DNA of 64,000 bases from Hirudo medicinalis (lineage: Eukaryota > Annelida > Clitellata > Hirudinida > Hirudinidae), in assembly GCA_011800805.1 (NCBI GenBank), contig MPNW01000101.1:94826-158825 (forward strand), given 5' to 3'. The notes beneath the pieces were generated by a model. It did no database searches and was not told where the DNA came from. It saw nothing but the letters and a program-made list of their open reading frames with translations. A program made the translations under genes and the position numbers. Every line of letters begins with the position of its first letter. Within the stretch, counting starts at the first letter, position 1. Below, in pieces: positions 23,165-35,173 of the stretch.

Positions 23165-23510
23165 CAAAGTAACTCAGCTGGTCGGAAGTCGTTTTTTACA
23201 CTTTTGATTGATTTTATGCATTTAAATTCGTAATTGAGCATCGAAACTCGCCAATGTTTAGCAGAAAATTATTTTGCCTTTTCTTGTAACTCTTGTGTGA
23301 TATTTGAAGCTAAAAACTTGAAAGTTCTGCTTGTCGCGGCACTTGTCACAAATTGTTGGTCTGGTGCACGAAAGGCATCATTAATCAGACTTCGATAACA
23401 AAGCGCCTTCTTGATCCTCCCATTCTCATCAATTCTCGATATTGGAGATTTTTTACGATGAAATCATGACTGATTAAATTTAATTTTAACTGCTTTGTTC
23501 GAGAAATAAA

Positions 23511-24696
23511 TCAAAGGTAAGCCCAAAAGTTATCGAGTTTTATCTGTGTAGAAGTGCGGCTCCTCTAAGGGTTTGACGGATCGCCAGAAAACATCACTTA
23601 GCATTTTTCGCTATTTACCGAGCACAAAGTTCATCAAATTTCCGTTGATTTTATGCAACGCTTCACCGGCTTGACAACCGGGAAAAATATAGCCAGAATA
23701 AGTCAATTGAGAGGATTAGGAAGCTCGCGACGATCTATCATTTCAATATGTATTAACTATCTTTGATTTAGTTCACAAACCTCTAGGAACTCGCCACAGG
23801 AAGCCATCTACCTGTGTTCTAGTGCTTTCGCAGGTGGCAGTGAAAAATTTGTCCATTTCCTGCCAAACTCAGAATCGGATAAATAGCCACACGCTAGCTT
23901 TTTGAAGCACTTTTTCAATAACAAATGTTCCAAGCGCCTTTTTGTAATGCGAGCAATGTTTATGGCTGCCTTGAGCTATCTATAATATCCCAGATGTCGT
24001 TTCCAAACTTATGTGCTCCATGCTTCTAAAATAATGTTAATATCGCATGTGTTCTTCGATAAGCGTTCAAAGACCTTAAATGATCTTTTTCTAAAAGAGA
24101 ACATTTTTGATATACAATTATGAGCGCACACATCGTTATCTAGCATGCTTGAGATTTTCATTCAAAGTAAGGTTCAATGTATAGCCTCGTATTTTTGCAT
24201 TATCAAACCTCGAGGTGAGCACCTCATCTACAAATTCAGCTCAGAAGATTGAGTAATAAAACTTGTAGACTGTAAGCTCTAAAGAAGGAAGACTCATCTG
24301 AAGTTATCGTTGTTTATTATCGTGGAATTGTTACTTATTTGTGGATATCATTCAGGTAAGGAATCGATTTCTAATCAATCAATTCAGGCATCATTCAAAA
24401 GACTTCATTCAATGTTATTTCATTCAAACAGCCGCATGCACGGTTGCATGGTGCACATCGCCTCCGTTTCTTTCCAGACCTCTAAATGCGCCTTTACTCT
24501 GTCGAATCGTGTTCGTGTTTGGATTGATCACAAAAAGTGCACATTATAAACTAATTTTATTAATTAAAAAACAATTAAATTAAACATTTGTCAACAATAT
24601 GTATAATCGTTCTCTTCGGAAAGTGGACAACGGATCAAAGTTAAGTTAACAGATGTTCTGTAAAATTGTTTGAAAGTTTAAATTATACTTGTAACT
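23511..24696. other. Spacer between the T5orf172-domain gene and the Kv channel
   Basis: No coding pattern beyond short chance frames. It should contain the promoter and 5' UTR of the potassium channel gene, but I see no individual element I can support. Confidence 0.4.
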
Positions 24697-27553
24697 ATGG
24701 CGGCTTCTACGTATGGTTCCTCAATGAGAGTCAGAACAAAGACCAGTAGAGCTGATAATTGGTCCAAGTGGATGAAAACCATGAGGGAATCTCGCTACTT
24801 TTCTGTATCCAGTCGAGGTGACCTGGAAGTCTCAGAGAGAAATTCAGATTGGAGGGGATGCCTCAAGGAATGCTGCCTGCCATCGATTCCCCCAAGCATT
24901 AAAAATGAGTGTCCTTCTTGCAGTAGGAAGTCCGCGGAGAGGATTTTAATCAACGTCAGCGGCCAACAATTTGAAATTTCTTCTGAACTCCTCGACAGGC
25001 ATCCATCAACACTCCTAGGAAATCAAGCCTCCAGGAGCAAGTTCTATGATAAACGAAAAAAGGAATATTTCTTCGATCGACATCGACCAACTTTCGAAAT
25101 AGTTTTCGCTTATTTTCAATATGGTGGCAAATTGAGACGACCCGACTACATTCCTGACGATGTATTTTTGAATGAAATTGAATATTACCAGCTCGAACCA
25201 GAAGTAATCGAAGATTATAAAATCTCAGAAGGTTACACAGTGGAGAACGTTACATTCCCAAAGAATAAAACCCTGAAAAAAATCTGGTTGGCCATGGAGT
25301 ACCCGGAAACATCGGCAACTGCTTACGCGGTGGCTTTCATTTCGGTTATAATGACCACCATCTCCATAATCCTCTTCTGCGTTGAAACACTGGAAAGATT
25401 CGCCAAGAGTCATTGTGTGGCCGATGAGGCTCCTAATTTCCTGGATCCGTTCTTCATTATCGAAACCATTTGCACGGCCTGGTTCACATTCGAGGTAATT
25501 CTTGGTTTATTCTATGATATTCACCTCCTAGAAATTTCAGTGACCTGCCATCATCATGCAGAGAATATAAATTTTATGCTGTCAAAGTCTTAACTTTTTA
25601 TTTTTAAGCATGGCCATTAAAAGACCTTTATGGATTTATGCAGATAGGAATCATTAACACTGAAATGGAGGTATTGTCTTTCCTTCTTTCATTTCTTTCT
25701 TTCAAGTTTTCCTTTTCTTTACGACGCGCAACTGAAAAGCGGTGCTTCGACGGATTAAGTCGGCGTGAATTGCAATGGACAAATGACTGCTTCCAGGGTG
25801 TAATTTGTTTCCATGCACAGAAAGTCAATATAAACCTCGTTGTTATTGTGATGTTCCAAGTTGTTTAAAAATTTAATCTTGGAAATGCTAAGAAAATTTG
25901 CTTCCAGGAAGGGGCAATAATTTATCATGAAATGTTAGTGATTGTTGTGCTTTAAATTGGAAGCTTCAAATTACGGAGCACCACTTTTAATTTAAAGCAA
26001 TTTATGGCCGTTGGTACGAGTGCATTTCACTTCTAAGTTCAGATACACTTTGCACAAAATTTAGTGAAGGTTATAAAAGCTCGATAGTTGCAATAGGTAA
26101 ATCTGATAGTTTCATCACTACTTTCGCTTGGAGGCATAAAATATAAAATGAGGATATAAAACAATAATTTTAATATATCATTAGGTCTTCTTTCAAATCC
26201 ATTTTAAAACTATCCTTTATGTTTTTTGTACTTTGTATTTAGCCGATATTTTGAGTGCCTTTTGTATCCGAATGGGATGTGAAGGCACTTCTTAATCGAT
26301 CTACCATTTATATTGCGCCCCTACCCGAGGGCGCTCCCTGGCGGTGCAGGCTGGGTTGCGAACATGACACATTACGACTGTTGCTATTACGATCGCATGT
26401 AGGAACGCAACCCATTCGGCCAACCTGCAAGCCAATTTTAAACATTTCGAGCCCTGGAAAGAATCATCTGCAATTTCAAACGATTTCCAATTTCAGGCAA
26501 TCGTCAGGTTCATCTCGTGTCCAAACAAGATCATGTTTTGGTTTGGATTCCAGAACCTCATCGACGTAACAGCTGTGGTGCCCTACTATGTCACCCTCTT
26601 CAACGTAGTCTCCACTATGAGTTGCTCCACTGCAAAGTCCAGTGCCTCTCTCGCCTTCCTCCGCGTCATAAGACTGGTCCGTGTTTTCAAATTAACCAAA
26701 CATTCAACGGGTCTCCAGGTTCTTATTCTCACCATTAAGGCGAGCAGTGAGGAGTTGGGCCTCTTCCTCGTTGTACTTCTGGTCTGCATGCTCGTCTATT
26801 CCAGCGCCATCTATTACGCTGAACTCGGAGTTCCCAAGTCGAACATTCATAGCATCCCTGATGCTTTCTGGTGGGCCATCATTACCATGACGACCGTGGG
26901 TTATGGGGACACGTTTCCTGTCGGCCCTTTCGGGAAAGTGATCGGAGCAGCTTGCGCCATTTCAGGAGTTCTAACTCTGGCAATGCCCGTGCCAATACTG
27001 ACAGGGCACTTCAACAAATTTTATGCACACAAAACTGGACGTTGTAAGTACATCTGAACTTTGAACATTCATTTCTGGAAAGTTGTCTATTTATGACGAC
27101 TCTGACTGGGAATTGCTTTTGGTGTATTTCACCAGTTAAGCAAAAATTTCAAAAATGTTATTTTGCATCAAGTGAACTTTTTTGTTTTATTCAACTGCTG
27201 AGAAGTGAATGCCTTCAAGTTTTTGATTTTTTAATGAGTTTTGTTTGTGATGTCCTGTTTATTGTTGGTCAATTAGAATAAATCATTTCAAACATCGAAT
27301 ACAAATGACACTCATTGCTCTCAAGTCTGCATTTGCAGTGTACATCCACTTTGTTCTCAAGAGTTCAAAGGATAATGAATGAGTTCTGAAACGAAATTGC
27401 GAATTCATTCCAGCAACACTGAAAGGTAAGCACAAGTGTTGTTCCGAGGAGATGAATTTACATGCAGCAATGCTGGCCGAACCCAATCATCCACATCTTC
27501 TCAGCGTGCGAGCTGATAATGTGTCAGATGATGCCAGGAAATGCAAAATGTAG
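24697..27553 (+). CDS. Voltage-gated potassium channel, Shaker/Kv1-like
   Basis: Exons 24697-25494, 26497-27043 and 27414-27553 join in phase to give 494 residues. T1 tetramerisation domain at about 81-180 (ERILINVSG, YFFDRHRPTFE, GGKLRRP). S1 about 207-228, S2 about 249-272 and S3 about 285-305. S4 about 315-334 carries charges R322, R325, R328 and K331. The pore signature TTVGYGD is at 398-404, and S6 has the PVP hinge at 430-432. These features define a delayed-rectifier or A-type K+ channel of the Kv1 group in the plasma membrane. The last exon (46 residues, STLKGKHKCCSEEMN...) was found by phase after the GTAAGT donor. It is hydrophilic, Cys-rich at its start and lacks a terminal PDZ ligand. 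If intron 2 were retained, the protein would end four codons after the donor. Intron 1 contains a family A repeat. Confidence 0.93.
26226..26432 (+). repeat. Dispersed repeat family A, best copy
   Basis: About 205 bp within intron 1 of the channel gene. Order of blocks: TTTGTATTTAGCCGATATTT, GGATGTGAAGGCAC, CATTTATATTGCGCCCC, a perfect GCGCCC/GGGCGC hairpin, GTGCAGGCTGGGTTGCGAAC, CATTACGACTGTTGC and GGAACGCAACCCATTCGG followed by CCAACCTGC. The last two blocks are largely the reverse complement of the GTGCAGGCTGGGTTGCG block, so the transcript would fold back on itself. Confidence 0.85.
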
Positions 27554-29699
27554 TTGCGCGTGATTTTCAGATTAACGTTTTCGCCAGCTTGTTAGCACAA
27601 ATCTACTTGTTAAGTTGACTTGCGACGTAGTTTTGGAGAGACCATTTCTGTAATGCGCTACTTAATAATGACCCAGGTTAATTGGTGCCTCAGCTCTGAG
27701 CCACCAACTGCCTTAAGTTGTGTACAAAACCACATTTTTAAATTTCTGATTACAAAGTCGCTTTATTGCAGTATTAATGTTGTAGTGCCATGAAACGATG
27801 ATTCACTTTTCAGTGATTCTTTGTTGCCTAAAGAAATCCCCCGGCGTTCTCATTCTCCGCAGGTCAATGCGTCATTTACTCAGTTTTTATTTAGTCCGAA
27901 CTTTCCAAACCGCTGATTATATTCTCAGATTGAAACCAACATTTAAAAATAATGAACAAATATTTTGAGAGACCAATTAACCAAAGAATTTCATTAATTT
28001 GTTATTGTTAAATTTCTAAAAAATTACAGTTTTCTTAACCTCGTACAATTACAAGTTGTTCGAAGTCGAGAATACAACTTCATGTTTTGTTGGTTATGTT
28101 TCATTGCAGATCGAACTGATTTTATGAGCTAATTCACTGAGTGAGTTAGAATTCTTCTCGGATGGTTGCAAAACACTTTAAAATGTATATTATGATTGAC
28201 TTCATGGCTATAATTGTCTTTGTTTGCAAGATTAACATCCTCACATCTGCCTCCAGAACAAATACTTATTTTATCCACTTTTATCGAGAATCAATGATCA
28301 AAATAAAAGATGTTAATGAGAAAGCGAGAACTTCATGCAGGATCATATCTAAAATTCTGAGTGCTCCATCAAGATGATTAAAGTGAACCTTTGATGAACC
28401 CCAACACAAAGAAGTTTCGTAAAATGTTCAATTGTAGTTGCTATTTCATAACCTGACTGTACTTTATGGCAATTTTTGCATTGCAAAGCCGTGTGGTCCC
28501 AGGCGACCAGGTTGCCTCCTGTTCTCGTGCGCTGCCAACACTACTCTTGATGATTCAATCGATGAAAATGGAAATATTTCGTTCACATGTATTACTTTCA
28601 ACGTCTAAATATATTTTGACTTCTATGATGTTGATATTATTTATTTACAACTAATTCTGAGATTAGAATTAAAATCATAAAATGACAGTGCGATATATTT
28701 ATTTTGTCCGGATTAAGTTATTATGTTTCGTTTAACTTCCATTTTTAAAATGACACTTTCAACTGACGCGAAAACGCTTCCAAATAATCCATCAAAAGAT
28801 TGGCTGTTTCCAAACATTCAGCGTTGTCTTCATCTTCAAACGACCAACAAGGCAACTTAATGGTGAACTATTGAGAACAGCGGTCATCCATTTACTAACC
28901 TGTTTTCACGTTAATTAATATCGACCCCATTAATTCAATAATTAACCTTGTTAGTTACATCTCCAATTCCTCGCTTATGTTATCTCGACGTTTCCTATTA
29001 TCGGCCGCTTTGATTGTCCCTTTATTCTTGCGCAATCATTTTATGTCTGATGATAACTACATGAAACATTATGTTAAAAACATTATATTATTTCAAGACC
29101 ACGGATGATAGTGTTTTCTAAATGTTTTTAAAAGCAAAAAGCATCGAGCACCACTGTTGATTATAACGATTAATTTTTCGCACTCGATGCTGTTTGTTCA
29201 ATGAAGAATAACTTGAATGATGTGTCTGTTTCGAAATTTATCCAAGATTTAAGATTCTTGTCACAAATTACTAAATCTTAAATAACTCTAATAATCGTAA
29301 ATACACTTTTAAAAAACTCTTAAAGAATGAGTTAAGTATGTGTATGTATTTACCAAAGTATGAGAACGTTTTAGATTCCATGTTGAGGGATGAAATGAGC
29401 GAGGTGTATTATCCGATAAACATGTGGCATTGATTTTGATTAAATAGATATGTATTTATATTAAAATTATTATTTTTTCAATGACAGTTTAATTAATATT
29501 CGGAGTTTTCGTTTTCTCCGCCATGTTTTTTAATTGTTGGTTTTTTTTTGTTGGTTTGGAGTCTGTCGTCCGAGGTAGTAGAAATAACTCCTGTTAGTTC
29601 TGCCAATAATAAATTGGTTTCAGCCATGCAGTAGTTTCAGAGTCATCCACCGTAATTTTATCGTAATTTACCTCTCATATAACTGCAAACAAATTACTA
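27554..29699. other. Spacer downstream of the Kv channel
   Basis: A/T-rich sequence with several cloverless stem-like patches but no RNA gene, transposon end or coding run that I can support. The 3' UTR of the channel lies in its first part. Confidence 0.4.
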
Positions 29700-29707
29700 A
29701 TTATGGA

Positions 29708-30285
29708 CACGGGAGTCCGCATAAGTTTTTGTAGGGGGGAGCAAAGTTTTTCAAATTAAATTTTTAACTTGGCATGGTCTAAAGAGGGTGCCAAAAGCCC
29801 CGAGTGGGCGTCTCGCCGCCTTTGGGCTCTCGCAATTAGTCGGTCTGGTTTGAATCCCCAGCCACAAAATGGTATTTTGACAAAGTCCAGGAGTGAGCAT
29901 TTACTTGCTCATATAACTTGCTGTATAAACACGACAAAACTTGCCATCCACCATGACACCACAACAGACAATGTTATTTATAATATTTATCTTTCTAATA
30001 GAAATAAAACTTTAATTAAGTTTATGCAAATCTAGCTATATTATGTCATAGCCTTTGTAATATAATATTAAGAATTTTAAGTTTAAATTTGTTGACAATT
30101 ACAACAAATCCTCTGAGGTCGTAAACAAAATGTTCTTTTTGCATAGAATAACTATTCACGAACACAAATATTAAAATAAAACATGGTCAAAATCGAGTGA
30201 GTAGATTAAGTAAATTTTAGAAACTTGAAAATGTTAGTAATAGTATTTTGAAAAAGCCAGAGGGGAGCATTTGTGGACGCCCATG
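29708..30285. mobile_element. MITE-like TIR element with 8-bp duplication and tRNA-like insert
   Basis: The left end CACGGGAGTCCGCATAAG and the reverse-complemented right end CATGGGCGTCCACAAATG match at 13 of 18. The flanks ATTATGGA (29700-29707) and ATTATGAA (30286-30293) agree at 7 of 8. It is 578 bp long and encodes no transposase. Positions about 29795-29865 carry a tRNA-like promoter pair: CCCCGAGTGGGC resembles an A box of the Leu/Ser type, and GGTTTGAATCCCC resembles a B box. Confidence 0.68.
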
Positions 30286-30477
30286 ATTATGAATCATATT
30301 CATGAAATAAACTATTCCAAACATTCTTGTGATGCTCCAGAAATTTCATGGTAATATTGTACTGCCATTTCGAATCACAATGTTTTGGAAATTACAAGAA
30401 AGACGTAAAATAAAACAAACATTTAATATAACTTTCAATTCAAAAATTCACTGCTCCCAAGTAGTAATAGTCATAAT

Positions 30478-31631
30478 TATTATAGGACTGTTAACAATTA
30501 ATGATTTCTGTAACAATTAATCGTACAACGGTTAATTAATAGTTAAAAACGATTAAAAAATATAACAAAATGACAATCGAATTTAATCCAATGACAAGTA
30601 TCGTATTTAGAAAAGATGCCAAATTAGAAAAACAATAAGCAATAAGTTTCCATCAAAGCAGAGAATCTTGTGACTCCGGAATTTTTTGGTCTTCTCGATA
30701 ATTCTGCAATTTGATCTCAACAATGGTATCCAGTCATGTAGTCTTCAGACTCAGATTCTGAATCATTAAAAGTCAGCATCAGTCGCGGTTTCTTTTGAGG
30801 TGGCTCTGGCTCTGCACTTTGACTGTTATCCTGCCCACTTTGTTCATCTGCATCAGTCTGCTTGTTACAATTTTGTTCAACTGTATGCAGTTGCATAACC
30901 AATAAATTTCCACACATCTTCTCTCGACTCTTTATTTAAAATTCATTTATGAAATTGCACTGGCTGTTGACATTCAATTTCAATTCAGGGCTTTTCTCTT
31001 GAAATATTCTATCAATAACACTGTCTATATTTTGTCTGGTGGGCAACTTGTATTCATATTCTGAAATTCGACGCTTATTACCTGTTGAAGAATCATTAAC
31101 GATGGATGTTGGTCGACCACCACTGACAATCCAATGGGCAATACTGTTTGTAATATCAGTTTAGAGCTTGGCACTAACTGGCTTGTTATGCCTCAATGCA
31201 AATCGGCTTGATGACATTTGTTTCGAATTTTCTGTTTGAACACAAACACTCTTCAACAACAACATGTTATATTTCGCCGGATGTTTATGCTATAGATGTT
31301 ATTATTATTATGTTGTCGATATATTCAAGCTACAAAAGACGAAGACTTTCTCACAGTGAAAACAGTACACCTTCCCACCATCAATAACTTTATTGTTATA
31401 GGTACTTTAAACCCAAAATGGTCATGCAATTTATCTATAACTTATAACCTTTGATTTACAGTTGACCAAGTTTTACATTAAAACGTAATATCAAATTAAA
31501 ATTTCTGGCGCAACTCAATATCGATATTGATTCAGTAAGTAATAAAAGAAATTAATGGAAATTTAATCGTCATAAAATAAATTAATCGATAAAAAATTCT
31601 TACCGATTAATCGTTAATATGGGCAGCCCTA
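30478..31631 (-). mobile_element. Decayed hAT (ZBED-like) element with perfect 8-bp duplication
   Basis: GTCATAAT flanks both sides (30470-30477 and 31632-31639). The right terminus, reverse-complemented, is TAGGGCTGCCCATATTAACG; the left end has TAGGACTGTTAACAATTAAT starting five bases in. On the minus strand, from 31140, the translation includes SIAHWIVSGGRPTSIVNDSS, the segment after the BED finger in ZBED-type hAT transposases. An acidic stretch (NDSESESEDYMTGYHC) ends at 30717. In-frame stops break the frame, and the catalytic middle and C-terminus are missing. Confidence 0.72.
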
Positions 31632-31639
31632 GTCATAAT

Positions 31640-33083
31640 ATTTTGCATGAATCGACCAAAAGAAATTATAAGAATTAAACGGAAAATTATTAAAAAAATC
31701 TGTGTCCTTGGAATATTTGTCTTTCTTACTTTTGAAAATGTGCAATTGTTAATCAACTGACTACTTTTTATCGAATTCATCTTCTTTGTGGATTCAAATT
31801 ATATTCGTATCTGAATCTTAATTTTGTCCATGTTAACACTAAATTATCAATGTTCACCAAGTTAAAAAAATTGCAAATTATTCATCTGGCACCGTTCATT
31901 CGAAGCATACAAAATTGAAAGTTCATTAGTATAATAATTTGTCAGGTACTACTTAATGTAATTAACCCTTAACTAATAATTCTCATTTAATAACTCTTCT
32001 CAATAGTGAAGTGATGTTTATAATTATTTTGTTTCCATGTACTAATTCCCCAGGTGTCTCTAACGTTAAAAATTTCTGATGTTACTCTCACTTTGAATAT
32101 AAATTGTCTTTGTATTTAGTGTTTCGCGGATAACTTTTTTCCTTTACGATTTGATTTGCGATAGATTTAATTAATGTAATTATTTAAACATTACACTAGT
32201 AATTAAATGATTATTTCTATGAATAAAATATGGGTATAATATACTTGGCTAATGTTCTAGAATAATATTAAAACTGGTAGATCTCATAAGCTCAAATCTA
32301 ATCACTCCAACAATTAAATTCACATTCAATATATTGGATTATTTTGACTTTTATTTGTGCAAAGCACAAACATAACTTATAAACTTCTAAATTCACGTGC
32401 GGTTTGAAACGTTTGAGCACTTAATGGTTTCATCCTCTTCACAAATCCATTTACCAGTGCCAAACGAATTGAAACGATATTTATGATTAAATATCGAAGT
32501 ACATATGTAAAGATTGTCTGTAATGTTTCTATTTAAAAAAAAGATGCAAATGCTGTCGAAAATTTATTCTAAGATTTTATTGGTCCTCGAACTGATAACA
32601 TTCATATCTCATCATAAAACTTTGCTGCTTTTCTGTTTTTCAGTTTAACTGTAACATTTATTTAAACATTTATATTTTTCATAAGATAATATATGTATAT
32701 CTAAATGACGTAATGAATTATACCTAAGCCACTTTTCTCAGTAAGTTACAACATTTTTAACACAAGTTCCATAACTCATAACCCATAGAGTTTTAACAAA
32801 GTGAGTTTGACGCTTGCTAGTTTATATTTCAGAACTATTTTTTATTATGTCTAAGCAGATTTAAGCTCATGTTAAAGTCAATCATTAATAAAAGATTAAT
32901 AGAAGAATATGTTTGAAAATTACAAAGTTTTGATTGAAAACAATCTATCCCGAAAAATTTAAAGATCGTTTCAAGAAGACTGAAAAATATATGCTTTAGT
33001 AAAATATACCTAAACAAATACTTGGCTTCTGTGATAAAAATACTTAATATAAAATTATGCCTGGAGAGAACATAGAAGGCAGT
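31640..33083. other. Spacer 3' of glutaminase
   Basis: A/T-rich, with no coding or RNA gene signal. It includes the 3' UTR of the minus-strand glutaminase gene. Confidence 0.4.
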
Positions 33084-35173
33084 TCACGGCGCGCTCTTGG
33101 CCAGAAATTCCTCAATGTAGAGTTGGATATCGGTATGTTTATAATGAATAGCGTTGTCGAGAGGGGTGTTACCCCAGCGATCTTTCAGAAAAACATTTGC
33201 CTTACATCTTTCAATGAGGAATTTCACGCATTCGTAATGACCTTCAGATGAAGCGACATGAAGGGCTGTGCGATAGTCATAGTCGAACATGTTCATGTCG
33301 CATCCACTCAAAGCAAGTCTACGTAGGGTCTTAAAGTCGCCGTTGAACGCTCCAAATAGCAACTCTAAAAGTCTGGATGATGGGTGGTCTGCATTTCTGA
33401 ATCTTGGATCAGTCTTCTTTCCCAATCTTAAGAGACTGTCGTAATGGTGAAAGTTGAAGACATCGACGAGCTGTTCGCAAAAGTGCACACCTCGAACGCT
33501 ATTACCGATCGAATCCAACGGAGGAGACCAGAGACACATGCCGAGGACATTTGGAATGACTACCAAAATGCAGCCTGACACAGCCGACTTTGATGGAAGG
33601 CCAACCTTAAAAGCAAAAGTTCCCGAGTAATCGTACATTCCACAAGAGTGCATGAGAGCCAGAGTGTTCCTCACGGAAATAGGACTGAGTATTTGCTCCT
33701 GAGTTATGGGGCAATAACCACCATTGGCCAGGGTGGCAGCCATCACTGATGCTGAATTACTGTTTACTTCGATGGAACAACTCATGAAATACAAATCTAG
33801 AGTGTCCTCTAAACTAGATCCGGGTGGAAAGCAGTTGTGTTCCTTTAAATAGTAACCAATTGCCAAGTTCCGATTGGCTGTTTCCTTCTCGGAAAGATAA
33901 ATAGAGTTGTTGAAGCCGACGCCCCCACCTCCGGCTAGGGCTCTGTACTGATTTTGTAGGTAATCAAACCTTTCGCCCATGCTGAGTTCATTTTTAATCA
34001 TGGAACACACCACTATGGCCCCGGAGTTGATCATGGGATTGTGAGGTTTAAGGTTCGGATTGAGTTTGATTGAATTGAAAGATTCACCACTTGGTTCGTA
34101 ACCAACATATCTGTGAACCTCCTCAGCTCCGCGTTCCTTTATTGCCAGGGCATAACTGAGAGGTTTCGAAGAAGACTGGGTGGTGAAAGGAATCTAAAAG
34201 ACAGACAACGGGTTAACTAACAGTTAGCTTAAGCTAACCAACCAACCAACCAACTAACGGCTTAAACTAACAACTTAAGGAATTCTTACCTTCACATCAC
34301 CAACTGAGTGACGCTGTCCGTCTATTGTGCATATGGAGACTCCCCAAAATTCAGGATTGTACTTTGCAAGCTGGGGAATGTAAGAGGCCACTTTGCCTGA
34401 TCTGATATCCTTGCAGCTCAAGTACAGCTGGTTTATGGAGGAGCAAAATGTTTGAAATTCTGGAATGATCAGATCGTCGGTGAAGACCTTCTTAATCAGA
34501 TGTGCGTTACTCTGGATTGATGTCTTGAACTCTTCAAAACTCAGAAATATTTCTCCCATGGAATCGTTCTTTCCTTGAAATTTGTTGATGCCCTTCAGGT
34601 ATTCCATTGTTTCCTGGAGACGAGGATCGCTGGACCAAAAGCCAGCGTTGCTTAATGTCTGCAAAGGAGGTGCATATTTATAATCTACTTTGATAGCCTA
34701 TTTAATATCTGTACAAATACCTTCATAATGCGGTTAAGAGGTACAACCCCATCTTCATTCTTGACAATGTGGTACAAGTGCTCAGCGATATTGAACTCCT
34801 CTTGGACCGGATGAAATTGCTGCCGAAGCCCATAAACAGTGTTAACTCGAAAGCAAGATTGAAAGTTTGAAGAATGATTTCAGCGAACAAAAATTTAAAG
34901 GATGAACGAGTTGCATCTTTTCGTGAGATTGTTTTCACAATCAATGGCTTATCACTTTCACAGCAACAAATAAATTTAATTTTTCACTAAAAAGATCAAT
35001 AATCTAACTTCAGAAACTTGATGTGGAGGAGGCATCTGGTAGTTCTTCAGAGAAGAATCATGAAAACATCTGTTGGAAAAACTCGAAAATATGTTTGCAA
35101 ATCCATATTTCGATTGATCCACTGCAGAGAATGTAGATCTCAATTTCATCAATTTTTGAAAGTGTTTCTTCAT
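33084..35173 (-). CDS. GLS: Glutaminase, mitochondrial (GLS type, with ankyrin repeats)
   Basis: Exons on the minus strand: 35009-35173, 34721-34819, 34290-34658 and 33084-34193, all in phase 0, giving 580 residues. It hydrolyses glutamine to glutamate and ammonia. The first exon (MKKHFQKLMKLRSTFSAVDQ) is basic with Ser and Phe and no acids in its first 18 residues, as expected of a mitochondrial targeting peptide. Residues 56-130 match the N-terminal helical part of animal GLS. The catalytic dyad of the family, S-x-x-K, is present as QSSSK (Ser218, Lys221), preceded by WGVSICTIDGQRHSVGD and followed by HNPMINSGAIVV and GLPSKSAVSGCILVVIPNV. About residues 490-575 form two ankyrin repeats (DYRTALHVASSEGHYECVKF). 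Length is a little below the vertebrate 600-670, mainly at the N-terminus. Introns are short; one holds an AACC microsatellite. Confidence 0.96.
34234..34257. repeat. AACC-type microsatellite in glutaminase intron
   Basis: Five or so tandem ACCA units (TAACCAACCAACCAACCAAC) embedded in a stretch built of TTAGTTAAC-like palindromic words. Confidence 0.75.
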
